A stretch of 59,689 bases of DNA from Burkholderia pseudomultivorans (lineage in GTDB: Bacteria > Pseudomonadota > Gammaproteobacteria > Burkholderiales > Burkholderiaceae), in assembly GCF_902499075.1 (NCBI RefSeq), contig NZ_CABVPP010000049.1, positions 1 to 59,689 on the forward strand. The letters run 5' to 3'. Positions 25,679 through 35,584 of the stretch are shown here, piece by piece. Within the stretch, counting starts at the first letter, position 1, and every line of letters begins with the position of its first letter. Both the position numbers and the translations under genes were made by a program. The notes under the pieces were generated by a model. The model ran no database searches. It saw only the letters and a program-made list of their open reading frames with translations, and was not told the DNA's origin.

Positions 25679-26638
25679 TCAAGACGTCACCGGCGGCATC
25701 GCCGCACGGGTGGGGGCAAGGTTCGCGCGGCGCGCATCGCGCGCGCCGCGGCGCACCGCGCGCCAGTGCTCGCGCACGCGATCGCGGCGCGCGGTATGCA
25801 GCGACAGCAGCAGGTGCGCGAGGCCCGGATAGACGCGCGTGCCGACCAGCGTCCACCACCACCATGCGATTTCGCGCCGCACCGGCGGCAGATGCTCGCG
25901 CAGGATCAGGTGCAGGTTGAACGCGCCGTTGCTGATCGCATTCAGCGACGCCGCGTCGCGCCGGTCGTCGTCGAAGCGCTCGGCCGGGAAATGGTCGACG
26001 GCGATCGCCGGGTCGTACACGAGCTTCCAGCCGTCGCGCTGCACGCGCATGCTGAATGCCATGTCGTTGTGCACCTGCGCGCCGGCGCCGCGCAGCCGCG
26101 TGTCGAAGCGCAGCCGCTCGATCGCGGCGCGGCGGTAGCTCATGTTCGCGCCTTTCAGCATGTCGACTTCGCGCAGGCCGCCGACCCCGAGGTGATGATT
26201 GCCGACGATCTTGCCCGACAGCGTGAGCTGGCCGACGCGTTCGCGCGACTCGTCCAGCACGCGGCCCTTCTCGTGGACCCAGTCGCGCCCGCCGATCGCA
26301 CCGACGCGCGGATCGGCGGCGAAGCCGGCCTCGATGCGCGCGAGCCAGTCGGCGCGCGGCGCCGCATCGTCGTCGGTGATCGCGACGATGTCGCCGCTCG
26401 CCGAGTCGAGCCCCTTGTTCAGCGCGGCGACCTGCCCCGGCACGTCGACCGGCACGACGCGCAGCGGCAGCGCACCGCCGACCGACGGATCGGCGAGGCG
26501 TTCGTGCGTGGCATCGTCCTCCGGGCGCGCGACGACGATCACCTCGTCGGGCAGCCGCTGCTGGCGCTGCAGGGCCAGCAGGCAGCGCGCGAGGTCGGCC
26601 GGGCGCCGGTAGGTCGGAACGAGCACGGAAATTTTCAT
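25679..26638 (-). CDS. bceG: cepacian glycosyltransferase BceG (GT2)
   Basis: A 319-residue GT-A glycosyltransferase. The N-terminus SVLVPTYRRPADLARCLLAL is the classic GT2 nucleotide-sugar entry, and IVAITDDDAAPRADWLARIE contains the D-x-D metal-binding site. EAGFAADPRVGAIGG and the later MAFSMRVQRDG follow the usual plan. No membrane helix apart from a weak hydrophobic patch near residue 240. ATG at 26638 chosen because it opens the domain directly. It adds a sugar to the cepacian repeat unit in the cytoplasm. Confidence 0.9.
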   Translation of the reverse strand: MKISVLVPTYRRPADLARCLLALQRQQRLPDEVIVVARPEDDATHERLADPSVGGALPLRVVPVDVPGQVAALNKGLDSASGDIVAITDDDAAPRADWLARIEAGFAADPRVGAIGGRDWVHEKGRVLDESRERVGQLTLSGKIVGNHHLGVGGLREVDMLKGANMSYRRAAIERLRFDTRLRGAGAQVHNDMAFSMRVQRDGWKLVYDPAIAVDHFPAERFDDDRRDAASLNAISNGAFNLHLILREHLPPVRREIAWWWWTLVGTRVYPGLAHLLLSLHTARRDRVREHWRAVRRGARDARRANLAPTRAAMPPVTS

Positions 26639-26699
26639 GTTGGGTTCTCCATTCGGCCGGACCGGCACGGCAGCGCCGGCCCGGTTTCGTCCATCGCGA

Positions 26700-28925
26700 T
26701 CACGCGCTCAGGTATTCGTGCACGGCCGCATAGCCGCGACCGTAACCGCGCGTCTTCGGCGGCACGCCGTTGAAGATTCCGCCTTCGAGATCGACGCCCG
26801 CGGTGCGCAGCCGCTTGATCGCGTCGGCGATCTCGCCTTCGGTGTGCATGCCCGCGCGCAGCACCAGGAAGGTCGCACCCGCCATGCGGCCGATAATCGT
26901 CGCGTCGGTCACCGCCAGCACCGGCGGCGAATCGATCAGCACGACGTCGTAGCGCTTGCCGAGGCCTTCGAGGTACTGCGGCAGGCGCGTCGACATCAGC
27001 AGCTCGGACGGGTTCGGCGGGCGCGTGCCGGCCGAGATGAACGACAGGCCCTGCACCGGCGTCTCGCGAACCGCATCCTCGAGCGCCGACTGGTCGCTCA
27101 GCAGTTCGGACAGGCCCGGCTGCGCGGTCAGCCCGAAGTAGCGGTCGAGCATGCCGCGGCGCATGTCGGCGTCGATCAGCAGCACGCGCTTGCCCGAATG
27201 CGCAAGGAGCACCGCGAGGTTGACCGTCAGGAAGCTCTTGCCGATGCCGGGCGTCGGGCCGGTCAGCACGATCACGCGGTTTTTCGCATCCATCATCGCG
27301 AACTGCATCGCGGTGCGCAGGCTGCGCAGGCTTTCGACGCTGAGATCCTTCGGGCGCAGGCTCGCGAGAATCGGCCGCGTGCGGCCGCCGCCCTTCTCGG
27401 CCGCCGCGTCGAGCTTCACCTGCTCGGCGCTTTGCGGCACCAGCCCGTACAGCGGCAGATTGAAGGTGCGCTCGACGCGATCCGGATCCTCGATGCCCTG
27501 GAACAGGTTGCGGCGCAGGAACACGACGCCCGTGCCGAGGATCAGCCCGAGGAACACCGCGGCCGACAGGATCAGCACCTTCTTCGGCTTGACCGGGTCG
27601 CCCGGACGCAGCGCCGAGTCGACCAGGTGGATGTTGCCGCCCGTGCCGGCCTTCTGCACCGACAGTTCCTGCACGCGGTTCAGCAGCAGCACGTAGATGT
27701 CCTCGGCGACCTTCGCGTCGCGCTGCAGCTGCACGGCCTTCACTTCGGTCGCCGGCAGGCTGCGGAAGCGGTCGCTGTACTTCTGCTTCTCGCCTTCCAG
27801 TTCCGCGAGCTGCTGCTTCGCGGCGATCACGAGCGGATGCGAATCGGTGAAGCGCTGCGCGAGCGACGCGAGCTGCAGGCGCTGCGCGGCGATCTGCTGT
27901 TCGTACTGCACGCTGCCCTCGAGGTAGACCTTCGCCTCGTCGCTCGCGTTGATCGAACCCGAGGTGCGCTGGTACTGCGTCAGCGCCGCTTCCGCGCGTT
28001 CGAGGTCGGCCTTCAGGCGCGGCTCCTCGCCCTTCAGGAAGGCCAGCATCTTGGTCGCCTCGGCCTGCTTCGCCTCGACGTGCTGGTTCAGGTACGACTG
28101 CGCGAGCGCATTGGCGATCGCGGCCGTCTGTTCGGGATCCTTGCCTTCCAGCGAGATCTGCACGACGCCCGTCTGCTTGCCCTGCTCGGTCACCGTGATG
28201 CCTGCCTGGAAGCCGGTGATCGCGTCGAGATCGTTGTAGCGGACCACCGTGAACTGCGTGCCGGGGCGCGCGACGAGCTTCGACACCAGCAACGTCACGC
28301 CGCCGCCCTGCGCCTGATCGCCGGCGTGGCCGCTCAGCAGCCGCACACCGTTTTCGTCGACCAGCGAATAGCTGCCGTTCGGGCCGGCCGTCAGCGTCAG
28401 CTTCTTGCCCTCGAGCGCCGGCACGACGCTGACCGAGTCGACGTCGGCGATTTCGCCGCCCCACGCGTACGACTTCAGGCCGAGCCACGGCCGCGCCGGC
28501 TCGCCCGGTGTCGCCAGCCGTGCGGCGAGACTGCCGAGCAGCGGCATCGTCTTCGGCACGACCGAGAAGTTCAGCTTGAACTGCTCGACGACCGGCGCGA
28601 CCACACCGCGGCTCTTGATGATCTCGATTTCGGAATCGGTCGGCGCCTGCTGCGGGCCGCTGTTGATCATCGCGCCCGTCTGCGTCTGCGTGAGCGCCTG
28701 CGACGTGTTGTCGTTGCCCTCGACCCGCACGTGCACGTCGGCCTGGTACACCGGTTTCGCGACGTAGCAGTAGAGGCCGGCGAGCGCGACGACCGTCACC
28801 GCGATGCCGAGCAGCAGCCAGATGTCGTCCATGATCACCTGGAGCAGCTGGCCGAGGACGACGTCCTCTTCCTCGGTTTTCGCGGTCAGATCCGCGTAGG
28901 AGTGTTTCGCTTGCGTGTTCACCAT
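26700..28925 (-). CDS. bceF: bacterial tyrosine autokinase / chain-length regulator BceF
   Basis: A 741-residue Wzc-type protein. The N-terminal Wzz domain is flanked by membrane helices near residues 32-50 (DIWLLLGIAVTVVALAGLY) and 435-455, with a long periplasmic coiled coil between them. The C-terminal cytoplasmic kinase has Walker A GPTPGIGKSFLT, Walker A' VLLIDADMRRG and Walker B VLIDSPPVLAVTDA. The extreme C-terminus is Tyr-rich (GYGRGYAAVHEYLSA), the autophosphorylation cluster. It controls polymer length and export together with BceE, and BceD removes its phosphates. Length is typical. Confidence 0.95.
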   Translation of the reverse strand: MVNTQAKHSYADLTAKTEEEDVVLGQLLQVIMDDIWLLLGIAVTVVALAGLYCYVAKPVYQADVHVRVEGNDNTSQALTQTQTGAMINSGPQQAPTDSEIEIIKSRGVVAPVVEQFKLNFSVVPKTMPLLGSLAARLATPGEPARPWLGLKSYAWGGEIADVDSVSVVPALEGKKLTLTAGPNGSYSLVDENGVRLLSGHAGDQAQGGGVTLLVSKLVARPGTQFTVVRYNDLDAITGFQAGITVTEQGKQTGVVQISLEGKDPEQTAAIANALAQSYLNQHVEAKQAEATKMLAFLKGEEPRLKADLERAEAALTQYQRTSGSINASDEAKVYLEGSVQYEQQIAAQRLQLASLAQRFTDSHPLVIAAKQQLAELEGEKQKYSDRFRSLPATEVKAVQLQRDAKVAEDIYVLLLNRVQELSVQKAGTGGNIHLVDSALRPGDPVKPKKVLILSAAVFLGLILGTGVVFLRRNLFQGIEDPDRVERTFNLPLYGLVPQSAEQVKLDAAAEKGGGRTRPILASLRPKDLSVESLRSLRTAMQFAMMDAKNRVIVLTGPTPGIGKSFLTVNLAVLLAHSGKRVLLIDADMRRGMLDRYFGLTAQPGLSELLSDQSALEDAVRETPVQGLSFISAGTRPPNPSELLMSTRLPQYLEGLGKRYDVVLIDSPPVLAVTDATIIGRMAGATFLVLRAGMHTEGEIADAIKRLRTAGVDLEGGIFNGVPPKTRGYGRGYAAVHEYLSA

Positions 28926-28987
28926 TCGTTCCCGCTTGAGTGGTGCCGGGGCGACGACGCCCCGGCGGATGGCCGTCCTGCGCGGCG

Positions 28988-30166
28988 TCAGCGCGTGATC
29001 TGCCGCATGTAGAAGATCGTCTGGATCGTCGGCAGCACCTGCTGCAGCACACGGTTGAACTGCACCGAGCTGGCCGTGCTCACGTACACGACGTCGAGCG
29101 GCTGAAGCGGGAAGCGGCTCGACAGCATCAACGCATCGGGCTGCGTCATGTCGAGGCGGAACACTTCGGGCTTCGTCGGGTTGTCGCGCATCCCGCGCAT
29201 CACGTAGATCTTGCGCGGGTTCGCGTCGGTGTCGAGGATGCCGCCGCCGGCGGTCAGCGCGTCGGCGATCGTCAGCCGGCCCTTGAGCATCGGCACCGTG
29301 ACCGGCGTCTTGACCTCGCCCATGATGAACACGCGGCTGTCGCTGCGGTCCGGCACGTTGACGATGTCGCCCGGCTGCAGCATCACGTTCTGCTTCACTT
29401 CGCCGCGGTCGAGCACGCCGTTCGCGTCGAGCGTGTAGAGCTTGCCGTCGCGCGTCAGGCGCACGCGCTGCAGGTCGGCCTCGGCGGTCGAGCCGCCCGA
29501 GCGCGAGATCGCGTCGACGAGCGTCAGCGGCACGTCGCTCACTGCGAGCGGGCCCGGCTGCTTCACTTCGCCCGTCACCTGCACCTTCTGGCTGCGGAAC
29601 GACAGCACGCGCACGTCGAGCTGCGGATTCTTCACGTAGCGCGCCAGCTTCGACGCCATTTCGTCGCGAATCTGCGCGACCGTCTTGCCCGCGACGTGCA
29701 CGCGGCCGACGAACGGGAAGAAGATCGTGCCGTCGGCGCCCACCGTCTGGCCGTACGGATCGGCCTGGCCCGGCAGCGCGGTCGTATACGGCTGCTGGAG
29801 CGCGCCCGCGACCGACTGCGTCGTGTTGCCGCCGCTCGAGAACGACTGGCCCTGCGGCGTCGTCAGTTCCGGGTGGTCCCAGACCGTGACGCCAAGGATG
29901 TCCTGCGGGCCGACGCGGTACACGTACTGCGACGGATCCGTATAGCGGCCCGGCGGCAGCGGGTGCTCGATCTGCAGCTTCTGCAGCTGATCCATCACCA
30001 GCTTGGCGTCGATGTAATGAACCGGATAGGTCTCGGCCTGACCCTGCCGGCCTTCGTCCTTCAGGTTCGACGAGTCGAGGTAGTTGCCGGGCGCGCTCGC
30101 GCAGGCCGACAGGAAGGTCGTCATCGCGACGGCAAGCGCCAGCGGGCGCATCGGGCGTTTCAGCAT
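28988..30166 (-). CDS. bceE: outer-membrane polysaccharide export lipoprotein BceE
   Basis: A 392-residue Wza-type exporter. The signal peptide ends in a lipobox, FLSAC, so the mature protein is a lipoprotein. The polysaccharide-export domain starts near VYRVGPQDILGVTVWDHPEL and is followed by SLBB repeats (VQVTGEVKQPGPLAV and VFIMGEVKTPVTVPM). It forms the outer-membrane channel for cepacian. Two starts are possible: ATG 30166, overlapping the bceD stop by seven bases, or ATG 30181. The first is chosen because it gives the tighter overlap and a normal signal peptide. Confidence 0.93.
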   Translation of the reverse strand: MLKRPMRPLALAVAMTTFLSACASAPGNYLDSSNLKDEGRQGQAETYPVHYIDAKLVMDQLQKLQIEHPLPPGRYTDPSQYVYRVGPQDILGVTVWDHPELTTPQGQSFSSGGNTTQSVAGALQQPYTTALPGQADPYGQTVGADGTIFFPFVGRVHVAGKTVAQIRDEMASKLARYVKNPQLDVRVLSFRSQKVQVTGEVKQPGPLAVSDVPLTLVDAISRSGGSTAEADLQRVRLTRDGKLYTLDANGVLDRGEVKQNVMLQPGDIVNVPDRSDSRVFIMGEVKTPVTVPMLKGRLTIADALTAGGGILDTDANPRKIYVMRGMRDNPTKPEVFRLDMTQPDALMLSSRFPLQPLDVVYVSTASSVQFNRVLQQVLPTIQTIFYMRQITR

Positions 30167-30603
30167 AGTTTTTGCAGCCATCCTTGAACCAGACGTTCGA
30201 TCAGTGAGTAGCTCTCGCGATAGTCGGCCTCGGGGCCGCCATGCGGATCGGCGATTTCGGCGTCTTCCCACTTGCCGAGCAGGTGGACCTTGCCGCGCGC
30301 GAACGGATCGACCGCTTCGACGGCCGCGATCTGTCCGCGCTCGCTGACGAGAATCAGGTCGGCGTCACGCACGATCCGGCGCGACAGCGGCCGCGAACGA
30401 TGCGGCGTCGCGTCGACGCCGCGTTCCGCGAGCAGCCGCCGCATCACCGGATCGATGCCGTCGCCGTCGTTCGCGTGCACGCCGGCCGAATGAAACGTCG
30501 CGCGCGGGCCGCCGCGCGACGCGGCGTGCGACTTGAACAGCATTTCGGCCGCCGGGCTGCGGCAGACGTTCGCGTGGCAGACGATCAGGATGTTCCGGAA
30601 CAT
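30160..30603 (-). CDS. bceD: low-molecular-weight protein tyrosine phosphatase BceD
   Basis: A 147-residue Wzb-type phosphatase. The catalytic loop CHANVCRSPAAE has the C-x4-C-R-S pattern with the nucleophilic Cys at residue 9, and the general acid lies in DPHGGPEADY near residue 125. It dephosphorylates the kinase BceF, which sits two genes downstream, and so sets the export cycle of cepacian. It starts 41 bases after bceC and overlaps bceE. Intact in every visible motif. Confidence 0.95.
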   Translation of the reverse strand: MFRNILIVCHANVCRSPAAEMLFKSHAASRGGPRATFHSAGVHANDGDGIDPVMRRLLAERGVDATPHRSRPLSRRIVRDADLILVSERGQIAAVEAVDPFARGKVHLLGKWEDAEIADPHGGPEADYRESYSLIERLVQGWLQKLC

Positions 30604-30644
30604 GGCGTGTCGTGACGATTAACGGGTAACGGTTGGCGCGCGGC

Positions 30645-32057
30645 TTACGCGTTCGCGCGCGCGGCGCCCGGCACGCGGGCGGCGACGGCCTGGCGCGAAC
30701 CCGGGCGGCCGATCGGGTGGTATTCGATGCCCTGCTCGCTCATCGTCTCCGGCTCGTACAGGTTGCGGCCGTCGAAGATCACGGGCGACTTCCACTGGCG
30801 GCCGAGCGCGACGAAATCGGGGCTCTTGAACGCCTTCCATTCGGTGACGATCACGAGCGCGTCGGCGTCGCGCGCGGCCTGCGCCTCGTCGTCGACGAAG
30901 CTCAGGCGCTCGAGCCAGCTCGGGTGGCTCGCGAGGTCGAGCGCGAGCACGCGGCGCGCCTCCTGCTGCGCGACCGGGTCGTACGCGGCGACGCGCGCGC
31001 CGCGCGACAGCAGCTCGGCGATCAGCGCGCGGCTCGGCGCCTCGCGCATGTCGTCGGTGTTCGGCTTGAATGCCAGGCCCCAGACGCCGAACGTGCGGCC
31101 CGTCAGGTCCTCGCCGAAGCGCGCGACGATCTTGTCGGCCAGCACGCGCTTCTGGTTCGCGTTGACGGCCGACACGGCCTGCAGGATCTGCAGCGCCTGG
31201 CCGTGCTCGTCCGCGGTGCGGATCAGCGCCTCGACGTCCTTCGGGAAGCACGAGCCGCCGTAGCCGCAGCCGGCGTACAGGAAGTGATAGCCGATGCGCG
31301 GATCGGAGCCGATCCCGCGCCGCACGGCCTCGATATCGGCGCCGAAGCGGTCCGCGAGGTTCGCGAGCTCGTTCATGAACGAGATGCGCGTCGCGAGCAT
31401 CGCGTTGGCCGCGTATTTCGTGAACTCGGCCGAGCGCACGTCCATGTACAGCGTGCGTTCGTGGTTGCGGTTGAACGGTGCGTACAGCTTCTTCATCAGC
31501 TCGCGCGCACGCTCGCCCGGCACGTCGTCGTCGCAGCCGATCACGATGCGGTCCGGCCGCGTGAAATCGTCGACCGCCGCGCCTTCCTTCAGGAATTCCG
31601 GGTTCGACACGACCGAGAACATCTGGTCGCTGCCGCGCTTCGCGAGCTCTTCCGCGACCGCCGCGCGCACGCGCTCGGCCGTGCCGACCGGCACCGTCGA
31701 CTTGTCGACGATCACCTTGAAGCCGGTCATGTAGCGGCCGATGTTGCGCGCGGCCGCGAGCACGTACTGCAGGTCGGCCGAGCCGTCCTCGTCGGGCGGC
31801 GTGCCGACCGCGATGAACTGCACGTCGCCGTGCGCGACTGCCGCCTCGACGTCGGTCGAGAAGCGCAGGCGGCCCGCCGAGCGGTTGCGCGCGATCACCT
31901 CCTTCAGGCCCGGCTCGTGGATCGGCACGCCGCCGTTGTTCAGGATGTCGATCTTTGCCTGATCGACGTCGAGACAGAACACGTCGTGGCCGATGTCGGC
32001 GAGACAGGCGCCGGTGACCAGACCTACGTAACCGCTGCCGATGATAGTCAGATTCAT
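30645..32057 (-). CDS. bceC: UDP-glucose 6-dehydrogenase BceC
   Basis: A 470-residue cytoplasmic enzyme that oxidises UDP-glucose twice with NAD+ to UDP-glucuronate, a cepacian precursor. The NAD-binding fold opens with [20 protein letters not shown]; the substrate lysine region and the catalytic cysteine loop [14 protein letters not shown] (Cys near residue 264) are intact. The C-terminal domain contains [16 protein letters not shown]. Length is normal. The last 20 residues are Arg/Ala-rich and variable. Confidence 0.95.
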   Translation of the reverse strand: MNLTIIGSGYVGLVTGACLADIGHDVFCLDVDQAKIDILNNGGVPIHEPGLKEVIARNRSAGRLRFSTDVEAAVAHGDVQFIAVGTPPDEDGSADLQYVLAAARNIGRYMTGFKVIVDKSTVPVGTAERVRAAVAEELAKRGSDQMFSVVSNPEFLKEGAAVDDFTRPDRIVIGCDDDVPGERARELMKKLYAPFNRNHERTLYMDVRSAEFTKYAANAMLATRISFMNELANLADRFGADIEAVRRGIGSDPRIGYHFLYAGCGYGGSCFPKDVEALIRTADEHGQALQILQAVSAVNANQKRVLADKIVARFGEDLTGRTFGVWGLAFKPNTDDMREAPSRALIAELLSRGARVAAYDPVAQQEARRVLALDLASHPSWLERLSFVDDEAQAARDADALVIVTEWKAFKSPDFVALGRQWKSPVIFDGRNLYEPETMSEQGIEYHPIGRPGSRQAVAARVPGAARANA

Positions 32058-32121
32058 GATGTGTCGGACCTCGTGACCAATGATTCGAAATTGCCGAAAC
32101 CGGCTGGGCGCATGCGCCGCG

Positions 32122-33495
32122 TCAGTAAGCGTTGCTGCCGGTGAAACCTTTCCAGAGCGTCAGCACGACGATCTTGATGTCGAGCCAGAACGACCAGTTC
32201 TGCATGTAGTACAGGTCGAGCTTCACGCGGCCCATCATCTTCTCGATCTGGTCGGTTTCGCCGCGAAAGCCGTTGATCTGCGCCCAGCCGGTGATGCCGG
32301 GCTTGATCCGGTAGCGGAACATGTAGCCCTTGACCAGATCCTTGTAGATGTCGTCGTGCGCGAGCGCATGCGGGCGCGGACCCACCACCGACATCTCGCC
32401 CTTCAGCACGTTGATGAACTGCGGCAGCTCGTCGAGGCTCGTGCGGCGCAGGAACCGGCCGACCGGCGTCACGCGCGAGTCGTTCTTCGTCGCCTGCGTG
32501 ACCTGCCCCGCCACTTCCTGATGCACCTTCATCGAGCGGAACTTGTAGATCTCGAACTCGTGCCCGTCGATGCCCTTGCGCTTCTGGCGGAAGAACACCG
32601 GCCCGGCCGACGTCATCTTGATCAGCGCCGCGATCAGCAGCATCAGCGGCGCGAGCATCGCGAGCGCGGCCAGCGCGAACAACCGGTCGAACACGAACTT
32701 CGGCAGGATCCGCACGTCGGTGATCGGCGACGCCGCGAGGTTGATCGCCGGCACGCCGAGCACCTCGACCACTTCCTGGTTGAAGAACGACAGGCTGCGC
32801 ACGTCCGGGATGAAGCGGATGTTCACGAAGTCGTGGCGAAACACCGTGACGATCTGGTGAATCCGGCGCTCCTCCGCGATCGGCAGCGTCAGCCACAGCT
32901 CGCGGATCGCGCGGCTGCGCACCAGCCAGACGAGCGAGTCGAACTGGCGCTCGATGCGCACGTCGTCGAGCGCTACGTCGCCGGCCGCCGCGCTTTCGTC
33001 GTACACGCACACCGGGTTGAAGCCCGCTTCCGGCCGCGCCCGCATCTGCGCGATCAGCCGGCGCGCCGCCGGCGTGCCGCCGACGATCGCGACCGCCTTC
33101 AGGTTGAAACCGCCGCGACGCAGCCGACGCAGCACCGCATGGACGCACGCCTTCGATCCGGCCAGCAACGTCACCGTCACGACCGCCCAGTAGCCGAGCC
33201 ACAACCGCGACAGCTCGCCCGACTGGTGAAAACTGAAGCTCATCAGGATGCCAGCGAGCTCGACCACGAGCCATGCGAACGCGACGCGCCCCATCAGCCC
33301 GACGAGCCGCTTGCCGCGCCACGACTGGTAGATGCCGAACGCCGGAAAACACACGACGACGAGCAGGCAATCGAACAGCACCATCGTGCGCTGCAGATCG
33401 CTGAACCAGATGCTGCCGCCGTGCAGCGCGGCGGCGATCACGGCCCCCGTCACGACCATCGCAATATCGATGACTCTCGCCAGCACGCTCAACAT
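32122..33495 (-). CDS. bceB: undecaprenyl-phosphate glucose phosphotransferase BceB
   Basis: A 457-residue polyisoprenyl-phosphate hexose-1-phosphate transferase that starts cepacian assembly by loading glucose-1-phosphate on the lipid carrier. It has four N-terminal hydrophobic segments, a central CoA-binding-like fold ([14 protein letters not shown]) and the C-terminal catalytic domain: [38 protein letters not shown] and [19 protein letters not shown] at 33495 is chosen for AGAGGAAG six bases upstream; a GTG at 33555 would add 20 residues. The frame is intact; the cystic-fibrosis strain J2315 is known to carry an 11-base deletion in this gene. Confidence 0.93.
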   Translation of the reverse strand: MLSVLARVIDIAMVVTGAVIAAALHGGSIWFSDLQRTMVLFDCLLVVVCFPAFGIYQSWRGKRLVGLMGRVAFAWLVVELAGILMSFSFHQSGELSRLWLGYWAVVTVTLLAGSKACVHAVLRRLRRGGFNLKAVAIVGGTPAARRLIAQMRARPEAGFNPVCVYDESAAAGDVALDDVRIERQFDSLVWLVRSRAIRELWLTLPIAEERRIHQIVTVFRHDFVNIRFIPDVRSLSFFNQEVVEVLGVPAINLAASPITDVRILPKFVFDRLFALAALAMLAPLMLLIAALIKMTSAGPVFFRQKRKGIDGHEFEIYKFRSMKVHQEVAGQVTQATKNDSRVTPVGRFLRRTSLDELPQFINVLKGEMSVVGPRPHALAHDDIYKDLVKGYMFRYRIKPGITGWAQINGFRGETDQIEKMMGRVKLDLYYMQNWSFWLDIKIVVLTLWKGFTGSNAY

Positions 33496-33922
33496 GTCTG
33501 CTTCCTCTTTGAACAGGCGTTTGCCGAACAGCTCCTCGTGCAGCCCATGCCGCACATTCGATTCAAACGTTGCATGACGCTATTGAACCGGTAAGAAAAT
33601 TCCTCCCGCAAGCGCACAAGTATTTCGAAAAATAATCGGAAATTCTTGCCACCCGCAAACCGAATTAAATCGGCAGATTTTCCCGAACCGGATGAAAATT
33701 ACGACTATTTCGCAAGCTTTACGCCGACCCGTGACCCTTTGCGGGCGGCCTTACCCGGCCGGAAAGCCGATTTATTTTTTATTTTTTTATTTGCCTCCGC
33801 CACTCGCACGTAAGATTTTCCATGGCGAATACATCGCGAGTATCCGAAAATTCGCCCGGTTTTATTGTCGATTTACTTCATGCTACAACGGCAGGCACTG
33901 ACTTCAATCGAGGAGTGCCAAC
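33496..33922. promoter_or_regulatory. divergent cepacian promoter region (bceB / bceA)
   Basis: This 427-base region between bceB and bceA is clearly more AT-rich than its surroundings, with a T-run of about 20 bases near 33772-33792 and the near-palindrome TATTTCGAAAAATA near 33628-33641. It must hold the promoters of both arms of the cluster. A TACAAC near 33885 with TTTTAT upstream is a weak candidate for bceA. I found no clear sigma-54 element. AT-richness of this kind is often bound by H-NS-type proteins. Confidence 0.6.
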
Positions 33923-35449
33923 ATGAATGCTCCGGCCGTGGCTGCCGATACGCGCCATTCTTCTTCCGCCGCAAACGCCGCCGGCGCGCGCGTCGCGGTT
34001 CAGCAGGTGATCCTCGCCGGCGGGTCCGGCACGCGCCTGTGGCCGATGTCGCGCGAACACTATCCGAAGCAGCTGATCGGCCTGCTCGGCGATCATTCGC
34101 TGCTGCAGTCGACCGCACTGCGCCTCGACGGCCTGACGACCGGCCACCCGGTCAACGACGAGGTGCTGATCGTGTGCGGCGAGGACCATCGCTTCACCAC
34201 CGCCGAACAGTTGCGCCTGACCGGCAAGCGCGCATCGATCGTGCTCGAGCCGCTCGGCCGCGACACCGCGCCCGCGCTGACGCTCGCCGCGCTGCGCATC
34301 GTCGCCGGCGGCAGCGACGCGGTGATGACCGTGATGCCGGCCGATCACGCGGTGGCCGACCTGCCGCGCTTTCACGCGGCCGTCGCGGCCGGCGTGCACT
34401 GCGCGGCGCAAGGCCGGATTGCGACGATGGGCATCGTGCCCGGCCGCGCGGAAACGGGCTACGGCTACATCCGCGTCGGCGCGCCGCTCGGCGATGCGGA
34501 GACCGGCGACCTCGACGTGCGCCGCCTCGACCGCTTCGTCGAGAAGCCGCACCTCGAACTCGCCCGGCAGTACGTCGCATCCGGCGAATACTGGTGGAAC
34601 AGCGGGATCTTCATCGTCCGCGCATCGGTGTGGCTGAACGCGATCCGCGAGCTCGAGCCGGCGATCTACGCGGCCTGCGAGCAGGCGGTCGCGCAAGGCA
34701 AGCAGGACGGCGATTTCTTCCGCGTCGATCGCGACGCGTTCGCCGCGTCGCCGTCGAACTCGATCGACTATGCGGTGATGGAACAGCTCGCGAACCTGCC
34801 GTCGGTGGCCGAAAGCGTCGTCGTGCCGCTCGACGCGGGCTGGTCGGACGTCGGCTCGTGGGATGCGATCTGGCAGATCCTGCCGAAGGACGACGCCGAC
34901 AACGTCGGCCGCGGCCACGTGCTGTTCGAGAACGCCGAATCGACGTTCGCGCATTCGGAAAGCCGGCTCGTCGCCTGCGTCGGCACGCAGAACCTCGTCG
35001 TCGTCGAGACGCCCGACGCGGTGCTCGTCGCGGACAAGTCGCGCGTGCAGGACGTGAAGAAGATCGTCGGGCGCATCAAGGCCGAACGCGGCGCGGAAGC
35101 GACCGATCACCGCAAGGTGCATCGCCCGTGGGGCCACTACGACTCGGTCGACATGGGCGAACGCTTCCAGGTGAAGCGCATCGTCGTGAAGCCGGGTGCG
35201 CGGCTGTCGCTGCAGATGCACCACCACCGCGCCGAACACTGGATCGTCGTGCGCGGCACCGCGCGCATCACGCGCGGCGACGACACCTTCCTGCTGTCGG
35301 AGAACGAATCGACGTATATCCCGCTCGGCGTTTCGCATCGCCTCGAGAACCCGGGCAAGATGCCGCTCGAACTGATCGAGGTGCAATCGGGCGCGTATCT
35401 CGGCGAGGACGACATCGTCCGCTTCGACGACACCTACGGCCGGCAGTAA
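33923..35449 (+). CDS. bceA: mannose-1-phosphate guanylyltransferase / mannose-6-phosphate isomerase BceA
   Basis: A 508-residue bifunctional enzyme making GDP-mannose for cepacian. The N-terminal pyrophosphorylase has the signature VILAGGSGTRLWPMSREHYP (residues ~29-48) with KQ, and the FVEKPHLE site. The C-terminal cupin is the isomerase domain, with the metal site QMHHHRAEHWIVVRGTARI and closing LGVSHRLENPG. GDP-mannose is also the source of GDP-rhamnose for the same polymer. GAGGAG seven bases before the ATG is a strong ribosome site. It is divergent from the rest of the cluster. Confidence 0.95.
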   Translation: MNAPAVAADTRHSSSAANAAGARVAVQQVILAGGSGTRLWPMSREHYPKQLIGLLGDHSLLQSTALRLDGLTTGHPVNDEVLIVCGEDHRFTTAEQLRLTGKRASIVLEPLGRDTAPALTLAALRIVAGGSDAVMTVMPADHAVADLPRFHAAVAAGVHCAAQGRIATMGIVPGRAETGYGYIRVGAPLGDAETGDLDVRRLDRFVEKPHLELARQYVASGEYWWNSGIFIVRASVWLNAIRELEPAIYAACEQAVAQGKQDGDFFRVDRDAFAASPSNSIDYAVMEQLANLPSVAESVVVPLDAGWSDVGSWDAIWQILPKDDADNVGRGHVLFENAESTFAHSESRLVACVGTQNLVVVETPDAVLVADKSRVQDVKKIVGRIKAERGAEATDHRKVHRPWGHYDSVDMGERFQVKRIVVKPGARLSLQMHHHRAEHWIVVRGTARITRGDDTFLLSENESTYIPLGVSHRLENPGKMPLELIEVQSGAYLGEDDIVRFDDTYGRQ

Positions 35450-35461
35450 CGGCACGAACAG

Positions 35462-35514
35462 GCCCCGGCGGCCACAAACGCCGGGGCGCCGCATCGACCG
35501 CTGCGGCGCCCCGG
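35462..35514. terminator. overlapping hairpins after bceA
   Basis: Hairpin A pairs GCCCCGGCG (35462-35470) with CGCCGGGGC (35479-35487). Hairpin B pairs CCGGGGCGCCGC (35481-35492) with GCGGCGCCCCGG (35503-35514). They share bases 35481-35487 and cannot form together. There is no T-run. The pair lies between convergent genes bceA and the DUF4096 gene. Confidence 0.5.
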
Positions 35515-35584
35515 CATGACCTGCATCGTGCGGCCCGGCGCGAATCTCGTGGGCACGATGTCCGCGCGCGGCTTCGAACGACGC

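Noticed and set aside
33548-33555. GTG at 33555 as bceB start
   Set aside because: The ATG at 33495 has a much better ribosome site and still keeps all membrane segments; the longer form remains possible.
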